Of a stretch of 64,000 bases of DNA, positions 1 through 11,459 are shown in pieces. The stretch spans positions 186,001 through 250,000 of the forward strand of contig JAIQDT010002831.1 of assembly GCA_021521415.1 (NCBI GenBank). The letters are read 5' to 3'. Under the pieces are notes generated by a model. It searched no databases, was not told the DNA's origin, and saw only the letters and a program-made list of their open reading frames with translations. The stretch is from Bidens hawaiensis (lineage: Eukaryota > Streptophyta > Magnoliopsida > Asterales > Asteraceae). Each line of letters begins with the position of its first letter. Position 1 is the first letter of the stretch. The position numbers were made by a program, and so were the translations under genes.

Positions 1-1146
1 AAGCAAATTGCACTCGGGTCTGCACGAGGTCTTGCTTATTTACACGATCATTGTGACCCGAAAATCATTCACCGCGATGTGAAAGCTGCAAATATATTAT
101 TAGATGAAGAATTTGAAGCGGTTGTAGGAGATTTTGGGTTGGCTAAACTTATGGATTACAAGGATACTCATGTTACAACTGCTGTTCGTGGTACAATTGG
201 ACACATAGCACCCGAATATCTGTCAACCGGGAAATCTTCAGAAAAGACGGATGTTTTTGGATATGGAGTTATGCTTCTGGAACTCATTACTGGACAACGG
301 GCTTTTGATCTTGCTCGTCTTGCTAATGATGATGATGTCATGTTGCTAGATTGGGTAACAAATTTTATACTTTTTACTTTTTTGTTAATATTAGTTGTTT
401 TGTTTCTGTCTATAGCTAAACCATAAGTTTATGCAAAGATCACCTTAAAAGATTGTGAATCTTGAAACCTCATACAAAATCACCTTAAAGATTGTGAATT
501 TTTGAAACTCTATATGAAAAAAATTTACGAATTGTGAATCTTGGAACTTTATACAAAAAGGAAAAAAACCTTAAGATTGTGAGTTTGTAACTTTATACAA
601 AAAAGAACCTTAAAAGATTGTAAATCTTGAAACTTTATACAAAAAAAGATTGCAACTCTTGAAACTTTATGCCAAAAAAGATTGTAAATCTTGAAACTTT
701 ATACGAAAATAAATCTTAAAAGATTGTAAATCTTGAAACTTAACTTTATACCAAACAAGATTGTAAATCTTGAAACTTTATAAAAAAATAAACCTTAAAA
801 AGATTGTAAATCATGAAACTTTTCACAGGTGAAAGGGCTTTTGAGGGAAAAGAAGCTGGAGACACTGGTGGATGCTGATTTGAAAGGTAACTATATAGAA
901 GCTGAGGTGGAACAACTGATCCAGGTGGCACTTTTGTGCACGCAAGGAACGCCATTGGAGCGACCCAAAATGTCAGAAGTTGTGAGGATGCTTGAAGGTG
1001 ACGGGTTGGCTGAGAGATGGGAAGAATGGCAGAAAGATGAGATGTTTAGGCAAGAGTTCAACACCACTCATAATCCAAATGCTGATTGGATTATTCAAGA
1101 TTCCACGTATAATCTTCGTCCTGATGAATTGTCGGGGCCCAGATGA
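1..1146 (+). CDS. BAK1: SERK3/BAK1-like LRR receptor kinase, C-terminal part (5' end outside window)
   Basis: Two exons are visible, 1-354 and 829-1146, joined by a phase-0 GT-AG intron after the DW of the conserved DWVKG. The first exon reads from position 1 in frame 1 and holds the catalytic loop [11 protein letters not shown], the DFGLAK magnesium-binding motif, an activation segment ([20 protein letters not shown]) and kinase subdomains IX-X. The second exon gives kinase subdomain XI and the C-terminal tail ending in LSGPR before TGA at 1144-1146. SERK kinases are plasma-membrane co-receptors for brassinosteroid, flg22 and peptide receptors, and the SGPR ending is a SERK hallmark. The tail [14 protein letters not shown] resembles SERK3/BAK1 and SERK4 more than SERK1/2, so the paralogue call is inferred. 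The extracellular LRRs and membrane helix lie left of the window. No break is visible in this part. Confidence 0.93.
443..828 (+). repeat. Degenerate tandem repeat filling the last SERK intron
   Basis: About ten imperfect copies of a 30-40 bp unit with consensus near AGATTGTAAATCTTGAAACT, followed by a variable TTTATACAAAAAA tail, run to the 3' splice site. The last copy supplies the sequence just before the acceptor TTTTCACAG at 820-828. The intron itself is 355-828. The unit contains the inverted pair AGATT/AATCT. Confidence 0.85.
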
Positions 1147-2481
1147 TCACGTCGTGTTTTTCGCTTTTTCGTGTATTTTTATGGAAATCGATATTTATGA
1201 TCATTGTGCATATGAAAATACTTCCGTTTCGTTGTTTTCACCCAAGACTGGTGGGGTGGGTTGTGTAGAGTTTTGGTCTTTGTTGGTTAATTTGTGCTTA
1301 TAGATTGGCAGGTGGGAGTAAGAGGAGTCGGGTTGGGTCTGTCAGAACTTTGAATGTTGTTGAAACAGCTATGTATTTTGGTTCGTTATGTAGTAAACCA
1401 GATGAACTGAATAATTACACTTTGTTGCTATTTTAGGTCTTGTTCGGTCCTTATGTTAGATTAACTCGGGAGATGATTGTATGGTGGATTTTGATGCTGA
1501 TGCTATAAGACTAAAGAGCTCCATTTAAACTAAAAACCGACCTAAAAGTGTGTTAGGCATGCGCCCTTGAGTGATCGGATCTGGTCTGAAGCGGCCTAAA
1601 AACATATGAACAAGTCTAAAACAACTAAAAGGTGCAGGTGCAGCGTATGTGTTGCTTGTTTTGGACGTGTGCTTTCTTGTGCCTAGCCTTGTTTTGGACG
1701 TGTGCTTTCTGGTGCGCAGCTAGGTGACATGCCCACCCTTTGTTGAGTGTGCGGAGTCTATAAATGTTATCTTAAAAACAATTTATGTCCTAACAAGTTT
1801 TGATGATAGTATTTACTATTTAGTATTAAGAAATCTCCATCACGGCACCCATGGGGCATGGGTTAAAAAACATCTCCATCGTGAGCATCCCGGCCAGCGT
1901 GGAAGATCCACAGGAGGATTTGTGTTGGAAGGTTGTGTCCATGAGGAAGGTTGAGTCAAATGAGCTGTGGGCGGAGTGAGAGGAGAGAGGTTCATGTATA
2001 CACACGTCACCATGGATAATGAGGGGGATCGATCACGACAGACACATGTCATCAAACGGAATGCAGTTAACATAAGATTAATTTTCAAATATAACAAAAA
2101 ATATAAGTAATTAAAATCATCCCACTAATAAGAACAACTTTTGTGGAAAATTATTTAGATTGAGACTACTATAACAAGCCTGTGATGCCATTACGGTCGG
2201 TTTTGACCCCAAAATATTCAGTGTAGTTGTAACTTGAGAAAAGAATATGAATTATAAATGTTTCAGATTAAACAAGTGGCAAGGCCAAGGCCGTTCAACG
2301 TTCGTCTTTTTTTTTATTCAGTAATTTGATAATAACAAATAATCTTTCGAAAACAATATAAGAAAATACTTAAGTGTGGTTGACATGACTAAAAACAAAA
2401 CAAAAAATCTAAACCTAAACATATACAATGGCTTGTATCGATTTAAAATTGTCAAAAAAAATTATAAACAAATGACCCTTA
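1147..2481. other. 3' flank of the SERK gene and intergenic DNA
   Basis: The SERK 3' UTR probably occupies the first 200-300 bp. A short direct repeat (TTGTTTTGGACGTGTGCTTTCT) occurs twice between about 1656 and 1712. Otherwise this is AT-rich DNA without a recognised gene; the short open frames here show no family motif. Confidence 0.6.
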
Positions 2482-2499
2482 CTGCTATTTAGACGTGAA

Positions 2500-2920
2500 A
2501 AAAAAAAAACCGGTTCCGGAACCGAACCGGTGGAACCGACCCGGAACCGGTTCCAGTTCCTACCCGATGGACCTCATACCCGGTTTGGGTATTTTTGTAC
2601 CCGAAATTCATACCCGGTTCCACTAATTGTATTTTTCAATCGGTTCCTACCTGGTTCCAAATTGTACCCGGTCCGGTTCCTACCCGAAATAACCGGTTCC
2701 GGCGGGTTTTTTTTAAAAAGGTCAACTACAGGTCAAACTAGCCGTTGGAACCGGTTCCAACGGTAATATAGCCGTTGGAACCGGTTTTTGAGAGTATTAT
2801 AGCCGTTGTAACCGGTTCCAACGGCTATATTACCGTTGGAACCGGTTTTCGAGAAAAAAAGAGTCGTTGTAACCGGTTCCAACGGTAATATAGCCGTTGG
2901 AACTGGTTCTTGATGCCCAA
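2500..2920. repeat. Left subterminal repeat array of the hAT element
   Basis: A region dense in CCGGTTCC-type words (2508-2720) is followed at about 2742-2910 by alternating CCGTTGGAACC and GGTTCCAACGG. These are complementary and repeatedly abut to form perfect 22-bp palindromes separated by TAATATAG or CTATATTA spacers. Subterminal arrays of this kind are the usual binding sites of hAT BED domains; that role here is inferred. Confidence 0.85.
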
Positions 2921-2924
2921 AACC

Positions 2925-2933
2925 TATATATAA
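2925..2933 (+). promoter_or_regulatory. TATA box of the hAT transposase gene
   Basis: TATATATAA sits just after the palindrome array and about 100 bp before the original start codon at 3026. The right-end gene has a TATA box at almost the same distance from its ATG. Confidence 0.6.
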
Positions 2934-3025
2934 GTTGTTTTCCATCACTTGTTTCACCACCAAATTCAAAAACAAACTAAAATACTTCTCCTTTAGCAAA
3001 CCCGACCATCCAACTAAATATTATT

Positions 3026-4108
3026 ATGGCATCCATCTAAAAAACTAACAAGAAGGCTAAGAAGAGTGTTTTTATTGAACCCGTTCGTGCTATAGATGAC
3101 CCAAATATTCTTGCAGTCGTCACCCATAACCGCAGCCAAGACATATGGAAGAATTGGGATTTGGTTGTCAATGCCGAAGGTGATCAAAAGGCTCGTTGCA
3201 AACTATGTGGAACACAATTAAAGCACGATTCCAACTCGACTTTGAGAAAGCACATCGAGAAACCATATTGCAAGGCCTTGAAAGGGATTGGCGCAACCGA
3301 TCAAGTTGACTTGGGTAAAGATGGTACACTATTTCGTTACAACACGACTCAAGTTCAAGATAGAATGGCAAAGTTCGTTATTCAACGAGGTTTGTCGTTT
3401 AACCACTTTGATGACCCGGATTTGACGTTGTTGATTCGAGAAACTCTACAACCGCGATACACACATGTAAGTCGTACTACCTTAAGACGACATTATATCA
3501 AGTTGTGGGAGTGTGCTAAAAAAGAGTTAATCGAGTTTTTTCATTCTTTACAAGCGATGGTTAGTTTAACTACCGATGTTTAGTCGGCACCACACGGGTT
3601 GCCCGAATCATACATATGTGTCACCGCTCATTGGGTTGATCCGGTGACATGGCAATTGATGAAACGCACCATCGCTTTTGAAAACTTCCCGTTCCCACAT
3701 ACCGCCGAAAAATTGTTTGAATTGCTTGATGAAGTTATAATGACTTACAACTTGAGAAATAAAATATTTTCGATTTCGTTTGACAACGCATCAAACAATA
3801 CTAAGGCGGCCGAAAAATTTATCATTAAATATTCACCACCTTGTTACGGGGATTTTTTTCATGTTCGATGTGTTACACATATCATCAACTTGGTTGTTCA
3901 AAAAGGTCTTGACAATGAAAACATTTGTGACGATTTAAAAGTTTTTAGACTTATGTTACAAGATGTCTTCAAAAGTGGTAAAAGAAGACATCTTGAATAT
4001 AAGAACTATTGCAAGTCGGTTGAAAGAAAGTATTTGAGGCCGAATTCGGACGTTCCAACCTGTTGGAACTCAACTTGTCATATGCTCAAGTGTGCTTTTG
4101 CCCAACGC
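3026..4108 (+). pseudogene. hAT transposase, N-terminal part (broken)
   Basis: The frame starts at ATG 3026, but a TAA follows at 3038-3040. It continues in the same frame through a BED zinc finger (about 3140-3290) with C-x2-C-x14-H-x5-C spacing around SNSTLRKH, then the RNase H-like catalytic region. A TAG at 3581-3583 interrupts TTDV*SAPHG, where the family normally has a tryptophan. Downstream, CVTAHWVD, ISFDNASNN and HVRCVTHIINLVVQKGL are typical of plant BED-hAT transposases. The frame ends at the Gypsy insertion (TSD AACGC, 4104-4108), just after the conserved PTCWNST. Both nonsense codons look like decay. Confidence 0.9.
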
Positions 4109-6133
4109 TGTGACATCTGTCCGATCCGACCCGACCCAGGTACCCGTTTTCGAATCCGATTCTTTTTATGATTTAAAATTTGATTATTAATCTTTGTAAA
4201 TTTAACATTAAATAAATTATATATATATATTTTTATATTACTTACTAATAATAATAATTCCTTTCCGCCGTCCCGCCTCCTTCTCTTTCTTGTCGCCGTC
4301 CCGCCTCTTTTCCTCTCTTGTCGCCATCTCGCCCTTTTTCTCCCTTGTCGCCATCCCGCCCCTTTGCTTAACCCTTTACGCCTTGAACCCCTTTTTCTCT
4401 TAACTCTTTGCTTGTCCTTTGGTTCTTCCCGCCTAAGGATGTCTACGCAGCTCCACGCGCCAGACTCCTTACAAGGAAGCCTGCGCGAAGACCAGCTGTT
4501 CCTGCGATACGCGAGGCGAACTGTTCCCGCAGCGCGCTAAGATTATAGTTCTTCCCACGGCGCGCTAAGAATTGTAGTTCTTCCCGCGACGCGCTAAGAA
4601 TTGTAGTTCTTCCCGCGACGCGCTAAGGATTGTAGTTCTTCCCGCGGCGCGCTAAGGATTGTTCTGTCTGCCTTCGCCCTCGCGCGCGCTCGAGCCTTCT
4701 CGCGCTAGACCTTAAGTCTTTTCTTCAGTTTAGGTCAGCCTGTATGCTTTTGAAATATCTTATCTTTTGTATGAGCACTGTAGGTCAGTTCCGACATCTG
4801 TCCGAAAAGCCACTTTCGGCGCAGCATGCGCACCAATCCTATTGGTTGACAGAAAAAGTGACTGACATAATCTTTTGAAATCTTCTTTTGCATGTCTTGA
4901 ACAGTGCTTTATCTAACACCTCCCATGCTTTGATCTGTAACCTGTCAGCTTTTCCCCATCCCCTGCAGCTGCCGGCATATCTTTTGCTTTTGTTTTCTTG
5001 TGCTTTTTAATATCTTTTGCTTGATTTGATAAGATCTTTTCCCCCTTTTAAGGGATTGTGTTCCTTTGGGTTTTCCTATAAATTAAGCTAATTTCTTAAC
5101 ACTACACACACTACACTTAAACACTCCCCAAATCTCTCTCCCTTTGCTCTCTGCCCTAGTTTCTCTGCAGCGCCACCACTCTCTTGCCTCCGTCTTCTCT
5201 TCTGTTCTGCCCAGATCTCGGTAAAAATAAATATATATATATATTTAGTTTTAATTTGTTTAACTAACAAAAATCGATACTTACTGCGTATATTCAAGAC
5301 ATAAAAACCAATCGTTAAACCAATAACCTCTTATTTATAGGTTAACTTGTGCTTGTTTAAAAGTTGGTTCTTGCATTATCTTTCAACACACCTTTTTCAA
5401 GTGAGTAATCTCGTACTTAATCCCCTTTTATTTTTAACGTTTTGGGATGTTCATGTGTTCGTACAACTTGAGTCTTAAACTTGTTTATGAAATTTATGTG
5501 CGCAAAACCCCATGTGTTATGGACGTTTACTTGGCTGTTTATTTGTATGTGTGAATCATTAACCGCTTTGTTCGGCCTATTCCGAAGTTTTCATGGATCC
5601 ATTAGATGAACACGGGAGACCTATCGTTTACGGTTTTCTTGTTTTGTTTACACATGCACGTATGATTATTCGTTTTTGTGCTCGATTGGGAGCACGGATT
5701 GAACTATGAGCTATGATATATTTAGGCTTGATCACAATCTGATTACACCCTATGTTAAACCCCAGTTAAGCACATGTTGCGCGCAGTGTTTGTTATTATC
5801 TATTTATATCTATTAAACTTGATTTCTCACCGACACGCAAGTGTTGACGTTTTATATTAACACATGTTCAGGTTTGCTGTAGCTGTTTTTGGGAATCTCA
5901 AGGACACGTAGGATGTTTTCCTTTTCTTTGGACCTAGATTAAAATGTAACAAGACAAATTATGTTATTTGAATATTTTGAGTTATGATATGATTTATGTT
6001 ACTTTACGATTTGTGATCTGCGCGTGCGCAATGAAAATGTATTTATTAAATATTGACACCCAAATAGTGTCACGAGTAATGAAACAATACGTGGCGCCCC
6101 GATGTATAATCCGCCATCGGTCGGGGTGTTACA
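4109..6133 (+). repeat. 5' LTR of the Tekay-type element
   Basis: The LTR begins TGTGACATC and ends GGGTGTTACA. U3 holds five tandem copies (about 4525-4665) of a 26-27 bp unit containing CGCGCTAAG and TAGTTCTTCCC. The TATA box TATAAATTA is at about 5077-5085. It aligns almost base for base with 11460-13497. Confidence 0.95.
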
Positions 6134-6136
6134 GAT

Positions 6137-6148
6137 TGGTATCAGAGC
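6137..6148 (+). other. Primer binding site (tRNA-iMet type)
   Basis: TGGTATCAGAGC lies 3 bp after the 5' LTR. It is complementary to the 3' end of plant initiator tRNA-Met and primes minus-strand cDNA synthesis. Confidence 0.93.
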
Positions 6149-6383
6149 TCCGTGACTTTAGGATAGGTGGTTAGACGTAACGACCTAGAATACCTAAGAG
6201 TCCCTTCTCGCGCATGAGAGATATCTCATGTTTGCGTGCTAATTGTTAATTACTCGATATTTATAAAATATGCTTGCGTATACGCAGCACATGATTTCAT
6301 GTTTTATCCGCGATCTTTCGATTTTTATTGTTAAATTTCAATTTATTTCTTTACTTACATATTCGTTTGTTGTTGGGATTTAG

Positions 6384-6650
6384 CATTGAGAATCCGAAAA
6401 GTCATGGTGATACATGAATAATTGATTTTCAATCCCCATTAACTTTATGTTTTAAATTGAAGATTTGAAAAGTCATGGTGATACATGAATTGTCAATCTT
6501 CAATATTCATTTACTCGATATTTTAAATTGAAGATTTGAAAAGTCATGGTGATACATGAATTGTCAATCTCCAATATTCATTTACTCGATATTTTAAATT
6601 GAGAATTCGGAAAGTCATGGTGATGCATGAATTGTCGATTTTCAATTCGA
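6384..6650 (+). repeat. Four tandem hairpin-forming units in the retrotransposon leader
   Basis: Four copies of a unit of about 72 bp share GAAAGTCATGGTGATRCATGAAT. Each is bracketed by arms such as ATTGAAGATT and AATCTTCAAT. In units 1 and 4 both arms change to GAGAAT and ATTTTC versions, so pairing is largely kept. The units lie between the primer site and gag, where packaging signals usually lie. Confidence 0.8.
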
Positions 6651-6788
6651 ATTCATTACCTGTATTACGTTTGCATTTAAATTCATATTTTACTTCAAAA
6701 TTTGATAGCATTTAACTCCGTGAAACAAGCTTTACGACGATATACTTTGCGCTAAAACGATATTAACAAAAACTAAAACTTTTATAGA

Positions 6789-9700
6789 ATGCCTCCACTA
6801 TCAGCTCGTCGTCATCAGAGGAGAGAAGCCGCGCGCAGACGTATGCAGCGTCGTTCCCAGGAAATGGCCGCCGCAATAGCCCAAGCCTTAAACCAAAATA
6901 ATACCAACCCCACCGGATACAATATTAAATCCTTTAATGCGGGTAACCCTCCGAAATTCACAGGGCTTGAAGGAGCCACCGTAATGCTCCAATGGCTCGA
7001 GAAAATTGAGAACACCTTCCTCCATACCCAATGCCCTCCAGACCGACGAACCTTATACGCCTCAAGTGTTCTAGAATCAAGGGCGCTTACTTGGTGGAAC
7101 GGAGTAGCTCACGCGCGTGGCGCAGAGGCTGCTTCTAGCATGCTCTGGGAGGAATTCAAGGAACTTTTAACTAGAGAATTCTGCCCTCCCAACGAAATAA
7201 AGCGCCTTGAGGAGGAATTTTGGAACTTGAAGCAGTACAGTGGCGAAGCGCGCGAGTACGCTACGCGCTTCCACGAACTAAGTTTGCTTGTCCCGCACCT
7301 AGTTACCCCTTCCCGCCGCGCCATCGAAAAGTTTCTTGGGGGTCTCCCCATGGAAATTCAAGATTCTGTATGGGCCAGGAACCCAGCAACCCTCTCTGAC
7401 GCCATCGAGTTGGCCGCTGTGCTCAGCGACAACCATGTCAGGGCAGGAACCCTGTTCCTGCGGGGAGCCGAAAAGACCAAACTCACCAAGACTGTCCCAG
7501 AACCAACAGAAACCAAGCCAGAACCCTCAAACCGTAACAATCTCAAGCGTAGGCGCAGACCCAATCATCAAACCTACACGCTTACCAACCCGCTCGTTGT
7601 CCAACAACCCGCCTACCAACCTCCAGTACACGCTCCTAACCTACTGTCAACCTACCCAACACTCCCTGTAGTCCATAACTATGCCTTAACCAATCCCGCA
7701 CTCCCTACCCCGTCAACTAAGAAACCTTACACAGGAAACCAACCCTTTTGCCCAACCTGTAGACTTCACCATCCAACTCAAGTCCCGTGTCGACAATGTA
7801 ACCGATGTGGCCGTACTGGTCACACTGCTGAGAACTGTAGAGTCCTTCCCGCCAACCCAATCGCGCAAACACCACCAACTTACCCGCTAAACCCACAACC
7901 AACATACCCTAATCCACGACCCAGGTCGTGCTATAACTGCGGTGACCCCAGTCATTTCCGGAACGCGTGCTCGAGACTGCAAGTACAAATTACCCAAGCT
8001 AACCCGGTTAACCAAATTTCAAACCAAGTGGCGCGCGGACGAGCTTTTAATATAACCGCGCACCAAGCGCAAGCGAATAATGACGTGGTTAATGGTACAT
8101 TTTTACTTAACGGACAATATGCATCTATACTTTTTGATACTGGCACCGATAGAAGTTTTATTTCTCGCGCATTTGAACAAAAACTTGCGCGACCGCAAGT
8201 AAACTTAAACGAAAACTTTTCAGTTGAATTGGCTAATGGTGAAACTATTTTAATAAACTCCGTGATCAAAGATTGCACGCTTAACCTTAATGAACACGAT
8301 TTTCTAATCGACCTCATTCCTATGCCTCTTGGAAGTTTTGATGTTATTATTGGTATGGACTGGCTCTCGCAAAATCGCGCCGAAGTAATCTGCGCCAAGA
8401 AGTTGATTCGCATTCCTCGGGAAAATGGTCAAGATCTTCATATCTACGGCGAGAAACCATCTAACCGTCTTAAACTTATGTCATGCTCTGAAGCCCGAAG
8501 ACTTTTGCGGAAGAAATGTGTCGCGTTCTTAGCTCATGTGGTCAAACCCGATAAAGGAAAGAAGAAACTTTCTGAAATTCCCATCGTGTGTGACTTTCCT
8601 GAAGTCTTTCCCGATGATCTTTCGGGTTTACCTCCCGCTCGGGAAGTCGAGTTTCGTGTTGATCTTGTCCCTGGTGCATCCCCCGTAGCCAAATCTCCTT
8701 ACCGACTTGCACCCGCTGAAATGCAAGAATTAGCAAGTCAACTTCAAGAGTTGACCGATAAAGGATTCATTCGCCCTAGCTCTTCGCCGTGGGGTGCTCC
8801 GGTGTTGTTCGTTAAAAAGAAAGACTGTTCGTTTCGCATGTGTATCGATTACCGCGAGCTGAACAAGCTCACCATTAAGAACCGGTATCCCTTACCGCGT
8901 ATTGACGACCTCTTTGACCAACTCCAAGGTGCCTCTTGTTTCTCCAAAATCGATCTTCGTTCTGGCTATCACCAGTTGCGTATCCGCGAAGAGGATATTC
9001 CCAAAACCGCTTTTCGAACCCGCTACGGTCATTTTGAATTCTTGGTCATGCCCTTCGGTTTAACCAACGCACCCGCTGTTTTCATGGATCTAATGAACCG
9101 GGTGTGTAGGCCTTTCTTGGACCAATTCGTGATCGTGTTTATCGATGACGTTCTGGTATATTCCAAAACCAAGGCCGAGCATGAACAACATCTTTTGTTG
9201 GTGTTGCAAAAGCTTCGAACCGAACAACTCTATGCCAAACTCTCCAAGTGTGAATTTTGGTCTGATGAAGTACAGTTTCTTGGTCATGTTGTAAACAAGA
9301 TGGGTATTAATGTCGACCCATCCAAAATTGAAGCAATCAAGAACTGGATTACACCGACCACTCCTACCGAAATCCGTTCCTTTTTGGGCTTAGCTGGTTA
9401 CTACCGGCGATTCATTTCGAACTTCTCAAAAATCGCCTTGCCTTTAACCGCATTAACGCACAAAGGCAAACCGTATATTTGGGGCTCGAAGCAAGAAGAA
9501 GCCTTTCAAACGCTCAAGCGAATGTTGTGCGAAGCTCCTGTTCTAACGTTACCTGAGGGTACTGACGACTTTGTCGTTTATTGTGATGCCTCCAACCAAG
9601 GTCTCGGTTGTGTACTTATGCAACGAGGCAAGGTTATCGCTTACGCGTCTAGGCAACTCAAAATTCATGAAAAGAATTATACGACTCACGACCTCGAACT

Positions 9701-10928
9701 TGGTGCAGTTGTATTTGCCTTAAAAATCTGGAGACACTACCTCTATGGGACTAAGTGTATCATTTACACCGACCATAAAAGCCTTCAGCACATTTTTGAT
9801 CAAAATGAACTTAACATGAGACAACGCCGATGGAACGAACTCATCATCGATTACGATTGTGAGATCCGATATCACCATGGAAAGGCTAATGTGGTAGCTG
9901 ATGCGCTCAGCCGCAAACCCAGTCAACTCAACTGTATCTTGCCGCGCACGCAGCTTCATTTCGCGCCGATCCAAAGCAATCTTGAATCGCGCATTCGCGA
10001 CGCGCAGCGCGCATCGATTAGCAATGGCAACCTACGCGCCGAGTTAGCGTGTGGTGCAGAAGCGCATCTAGTCCCTAACCTGAATGGAACACTCTGTTAT
10101 CTCAATCGCATCTGGATTCCCAATGATGAGAATCTTCGCTCTGTCATACTGAGTGAAGCACACAAAACTCGATATTCCGTTCATCCTGGTGCTGACAAAA
10201 TGTACAAAGATTTGCGCCTTTCTTATTGGTGGCCTGGTATGAAAAAGGATATTGCTGTGTTCGTAGCTAAATGCCTAACTTGTTCTAAGGTAAAAGCTGA
10301 ACATCAACGCCCATCTGGTTTGCTCGAACAACCTGAAATTCCTACGTGGAAATGGGAAAGTATAGCAATGGACTTTATCACCAAGTTACCCTCGACCGCA
10401 AGCAAACATGATAGCATTTGGGTAATAGTGGATCGATTGACCAAGTCTGCCCACTTTCTGCCCATTCGTGAAACCTACCGTGTTGAACAACTTGCGCATC
10501 TATATGTCAAGGAAATTGTCTGCCGTCATGGTACTCTCTTGAGCATCATATCCGATCGCGATGGCCGTTTTATATCTCGCTTTTGGAAATCTCTCCAATC
10601 TGCGTTAGGAACTCGTTTGGACATGAGTACTGCATATCATCCTCAGACTGACGGACAGTCTGAGCGAACCATCCAAACCCTGGAGGATATGCTTCGATCT
10701 TGTGTTCTTGATTTTGGAGGTAATTGGGATTCACACCTACCTCTGATCGAGTTCTCTTATAATAACAGCTACCATTCCAGCATCGGTATGGCCCCATTTG
10801 AAGCACTTTACGGTCGAAAATGCCGCTCACCGATTTGTTGGAATGAAGTGGGTGAAGTTCAAATCACAGGACCCGAACTAGTTCAAGAGACAACCGATAA
10901 AATCGCCAAGATCCGTGATATCTGCTGA
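6789..10928 (+). CDS. gag-pol polyprotein of the Tekay-type element (lacks integrase C-terminus)
   Basis: The frame has 1379 codons from ATG 6789. Retrotrans_gag covers about residues 55-190. Two CCHC knuckles follow near 337 ([14 protein letters not shown]) and 381 ([14 protein letters not shown]). The aspartic protease is near 449, with [10 protein letters not shown] where DTGAT is usual. RT follows with catalytic FIDD near 783, then RNase H ([11 protein letters not shown], near 930). Integrase has a zinc-binding segment (HPGADKMY to CLTC) and a D-D-E core (MDF, SDRDG, GQSERT) at about 1193, 1254 and 1288. The frame ends at TGA 10926-10928 after a one-base frame change; the remaining integrase codons lie in another frame to 11425. 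Enzymatic motifs look intact, but the integrase tail is detached. Confidence 0.93.
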   Translation: MPPLSARRHQRREAARRRMQRRSQEMAAAIAQALNQNNTNPTGYNIKSFNAGNPPKFTGLEGATVMLQWLEKIENTFLHTQCPPDRRTLYASSVLESRALTWWNGVAHARGAEAASSMLWEEFKELLTREFCPPNEIKRLEEEFWNLKQYSGEAREYATRFHELSLLVPHLVTPSRRAIEKFLGGLPMEIQDSVWARNPATLSDAIELAAVLSDNHVRAGTLFLRGAEKTKLTKTVPEPTETKPEPSNRNNLKRRRRPNHQTYTLTNPLVVQQPAYQPPVHAPNLLSTYPTLPVVHNYALTNPALPTPSTKKPYTGNQPFCPTCRLHHPTQVPCRQCNRCGRTGHTAENCRVLPANPIAQTPPTYPLNPQPTYPNPRPRSCYNCGDPSHFRNACSRLQVQITQANPVNQISNQVARGRAFNITAHQAQANNDVVNGTFLLNGQYASILFDTGTDRSFISRAFEQKLARPQVNLNENFSVELANGETILINSVIKDCTLNLNEHDFLIDLIPMPLGSFDVIIGMDWLSQNRAEVICAKKLIRIPRENGQDLHIYGEKPSNRLKLMSCSEARRLLRKKCVAFLAHVVKPDKGKKKLSEIPIVCDFPEVFPDDLSGLPPAREVEFRVDLVPGASPVAKSPYRLAPAEMQELASQLQELTDKGFIRPSSSPWGAPVLFVKKKDCSFRMCIDYRELNKLTIKNRYPLPRIDDLFDQLQGASCFSKIDLRSGYHQLRIREEDIPKTAFRTRYGHFEFLVMPFGLTNAPAVFMDLMNRVCRPFLDQFVIVFIDDVLVYSKTKAEHEQHLLLVLQKLRTEQLYAKLSKCEFWSDEVQFLGHVVNKMGINVDPSKIEAIKNWITPTTPTEIRSFLGLAGYYRRFISNFSKIALPLTALTHKGKPYIWGSKQEEAFQTLKRMLCEAPVLTLPEGTDDFVVYCDASNQGLGCVLMQRGKVIAYASRQLKIHEKNYTTHDLELGAVVFALKIWRHYLYGTKCIIYTDHKSLQHIFDQNELNMRQRRWNELIIDYDCEIRYHHGKANVVADALSRKPSQLNCILPRTQLHFAPIQSNLESRIRDAQRASISNGNLRAELACGAEAHLVPNLNGTLCYLNRIWIPNDENLRSVILSEAHKTRYSVHPGADKMYKDLRLSYWWPGMKKDIAVFVAKCLTCSKVKAEHQRPSGLLEQPEIPTWKWESIAMDFITKLPSTASKHDSIWVIVDRLTKSAHFLPIRETYRVEQLAHLYVKEIVCRHGTLLSIISDRDGRFISRFWKSLQSALGTRLDMSTAYHPQTDGQSERTIQTLEDMLRSCVLDFGGNWDSHLPLIEFSYNNSYHSSIGMAPFEALYGRKCRSPICWNEVGEVQITGPELVQETTDKIAKIRDIC

Positions 10929-11425
10929 CTGCCAGAAGCCGACAGAAGAGTTACGCAGATCGCAGGCGGAAGCCTCTCGAATTTCTAGTTGGTGATCTTG
11001 TTCTCCTCAAAGTGTCGCCCTGGAAGGGTGTTGTCCGCTTTGGGAAGAAAGGTAAGCTTGCACCTCGTTATGTTGGTCCGTTCAAGATTCTTGCGAGGGT
11101 GGGAAAAGTTGCCTACAAACTGGACCTGCCGCCCGCGCTCAGCAATGTGCATCCAACGTTCCATGTATCCAATCTCAAGAAATGTTTAGCTGACGAGAAC
11201 CTCCACATACCACTTGATGAAGTTCAAGTTGATGAGTCTATGCATTTCGTTGAGAAGCCTGTTGAGATTATGGATCGCGAGGTAAAGCAAACCAAGCGCA
11301 GTCGCATCCCTATTGTCAAAGTTCGTTGGCAGTCCAAGCGCGGAGCCGAGTACACTTGGGAAAGGGAAGATCAAATGAAGATCAAGTACCCGCACCTTTT
11401 CTCTGCGCAACCTACTTCGAGATAA
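10929..11425 (+). pseudogene. Frameshifted integrase C-terminus with chromodomain-like tail
   Basis: The frame differs from the main polyprotein. It carries the GPY/F-type module (LAPRYVGPFKILARVG, VHPTFHVSNLKKC) and then a chromodomain-like segment (EIMDREVKQTK, VKVRWQSKRGAEYTWERE, KYPHLF) ending at TAA 11423-11425. In chromoviruses this part guides integration to chromatin. Its separation by a frame change near 10920 suggests that this otherwise young copy is non-autonomous, unless frameshifting rescues it. Confidence 0.88.
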
Positions 11426-11445
11426 ATTTCGGGACGAAATTTCTT

Positions 11446-11459
11446 AAAGTAGGGGAGAC
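11446..11459 (+). other. Polypurine tract of the Tekay-type element
   Basis: AAAGTAGGGGAGAC abuts the 3' LTR start at 11460. It is the plus-strand primer for reverse transcription. Confidence 0.9.

Noticed and set aside
6384..6650. CRISPR-like array of repeats
   Set aside because: Only four units, spacers are not unique, and the setting is a plant retrotransposon leader.
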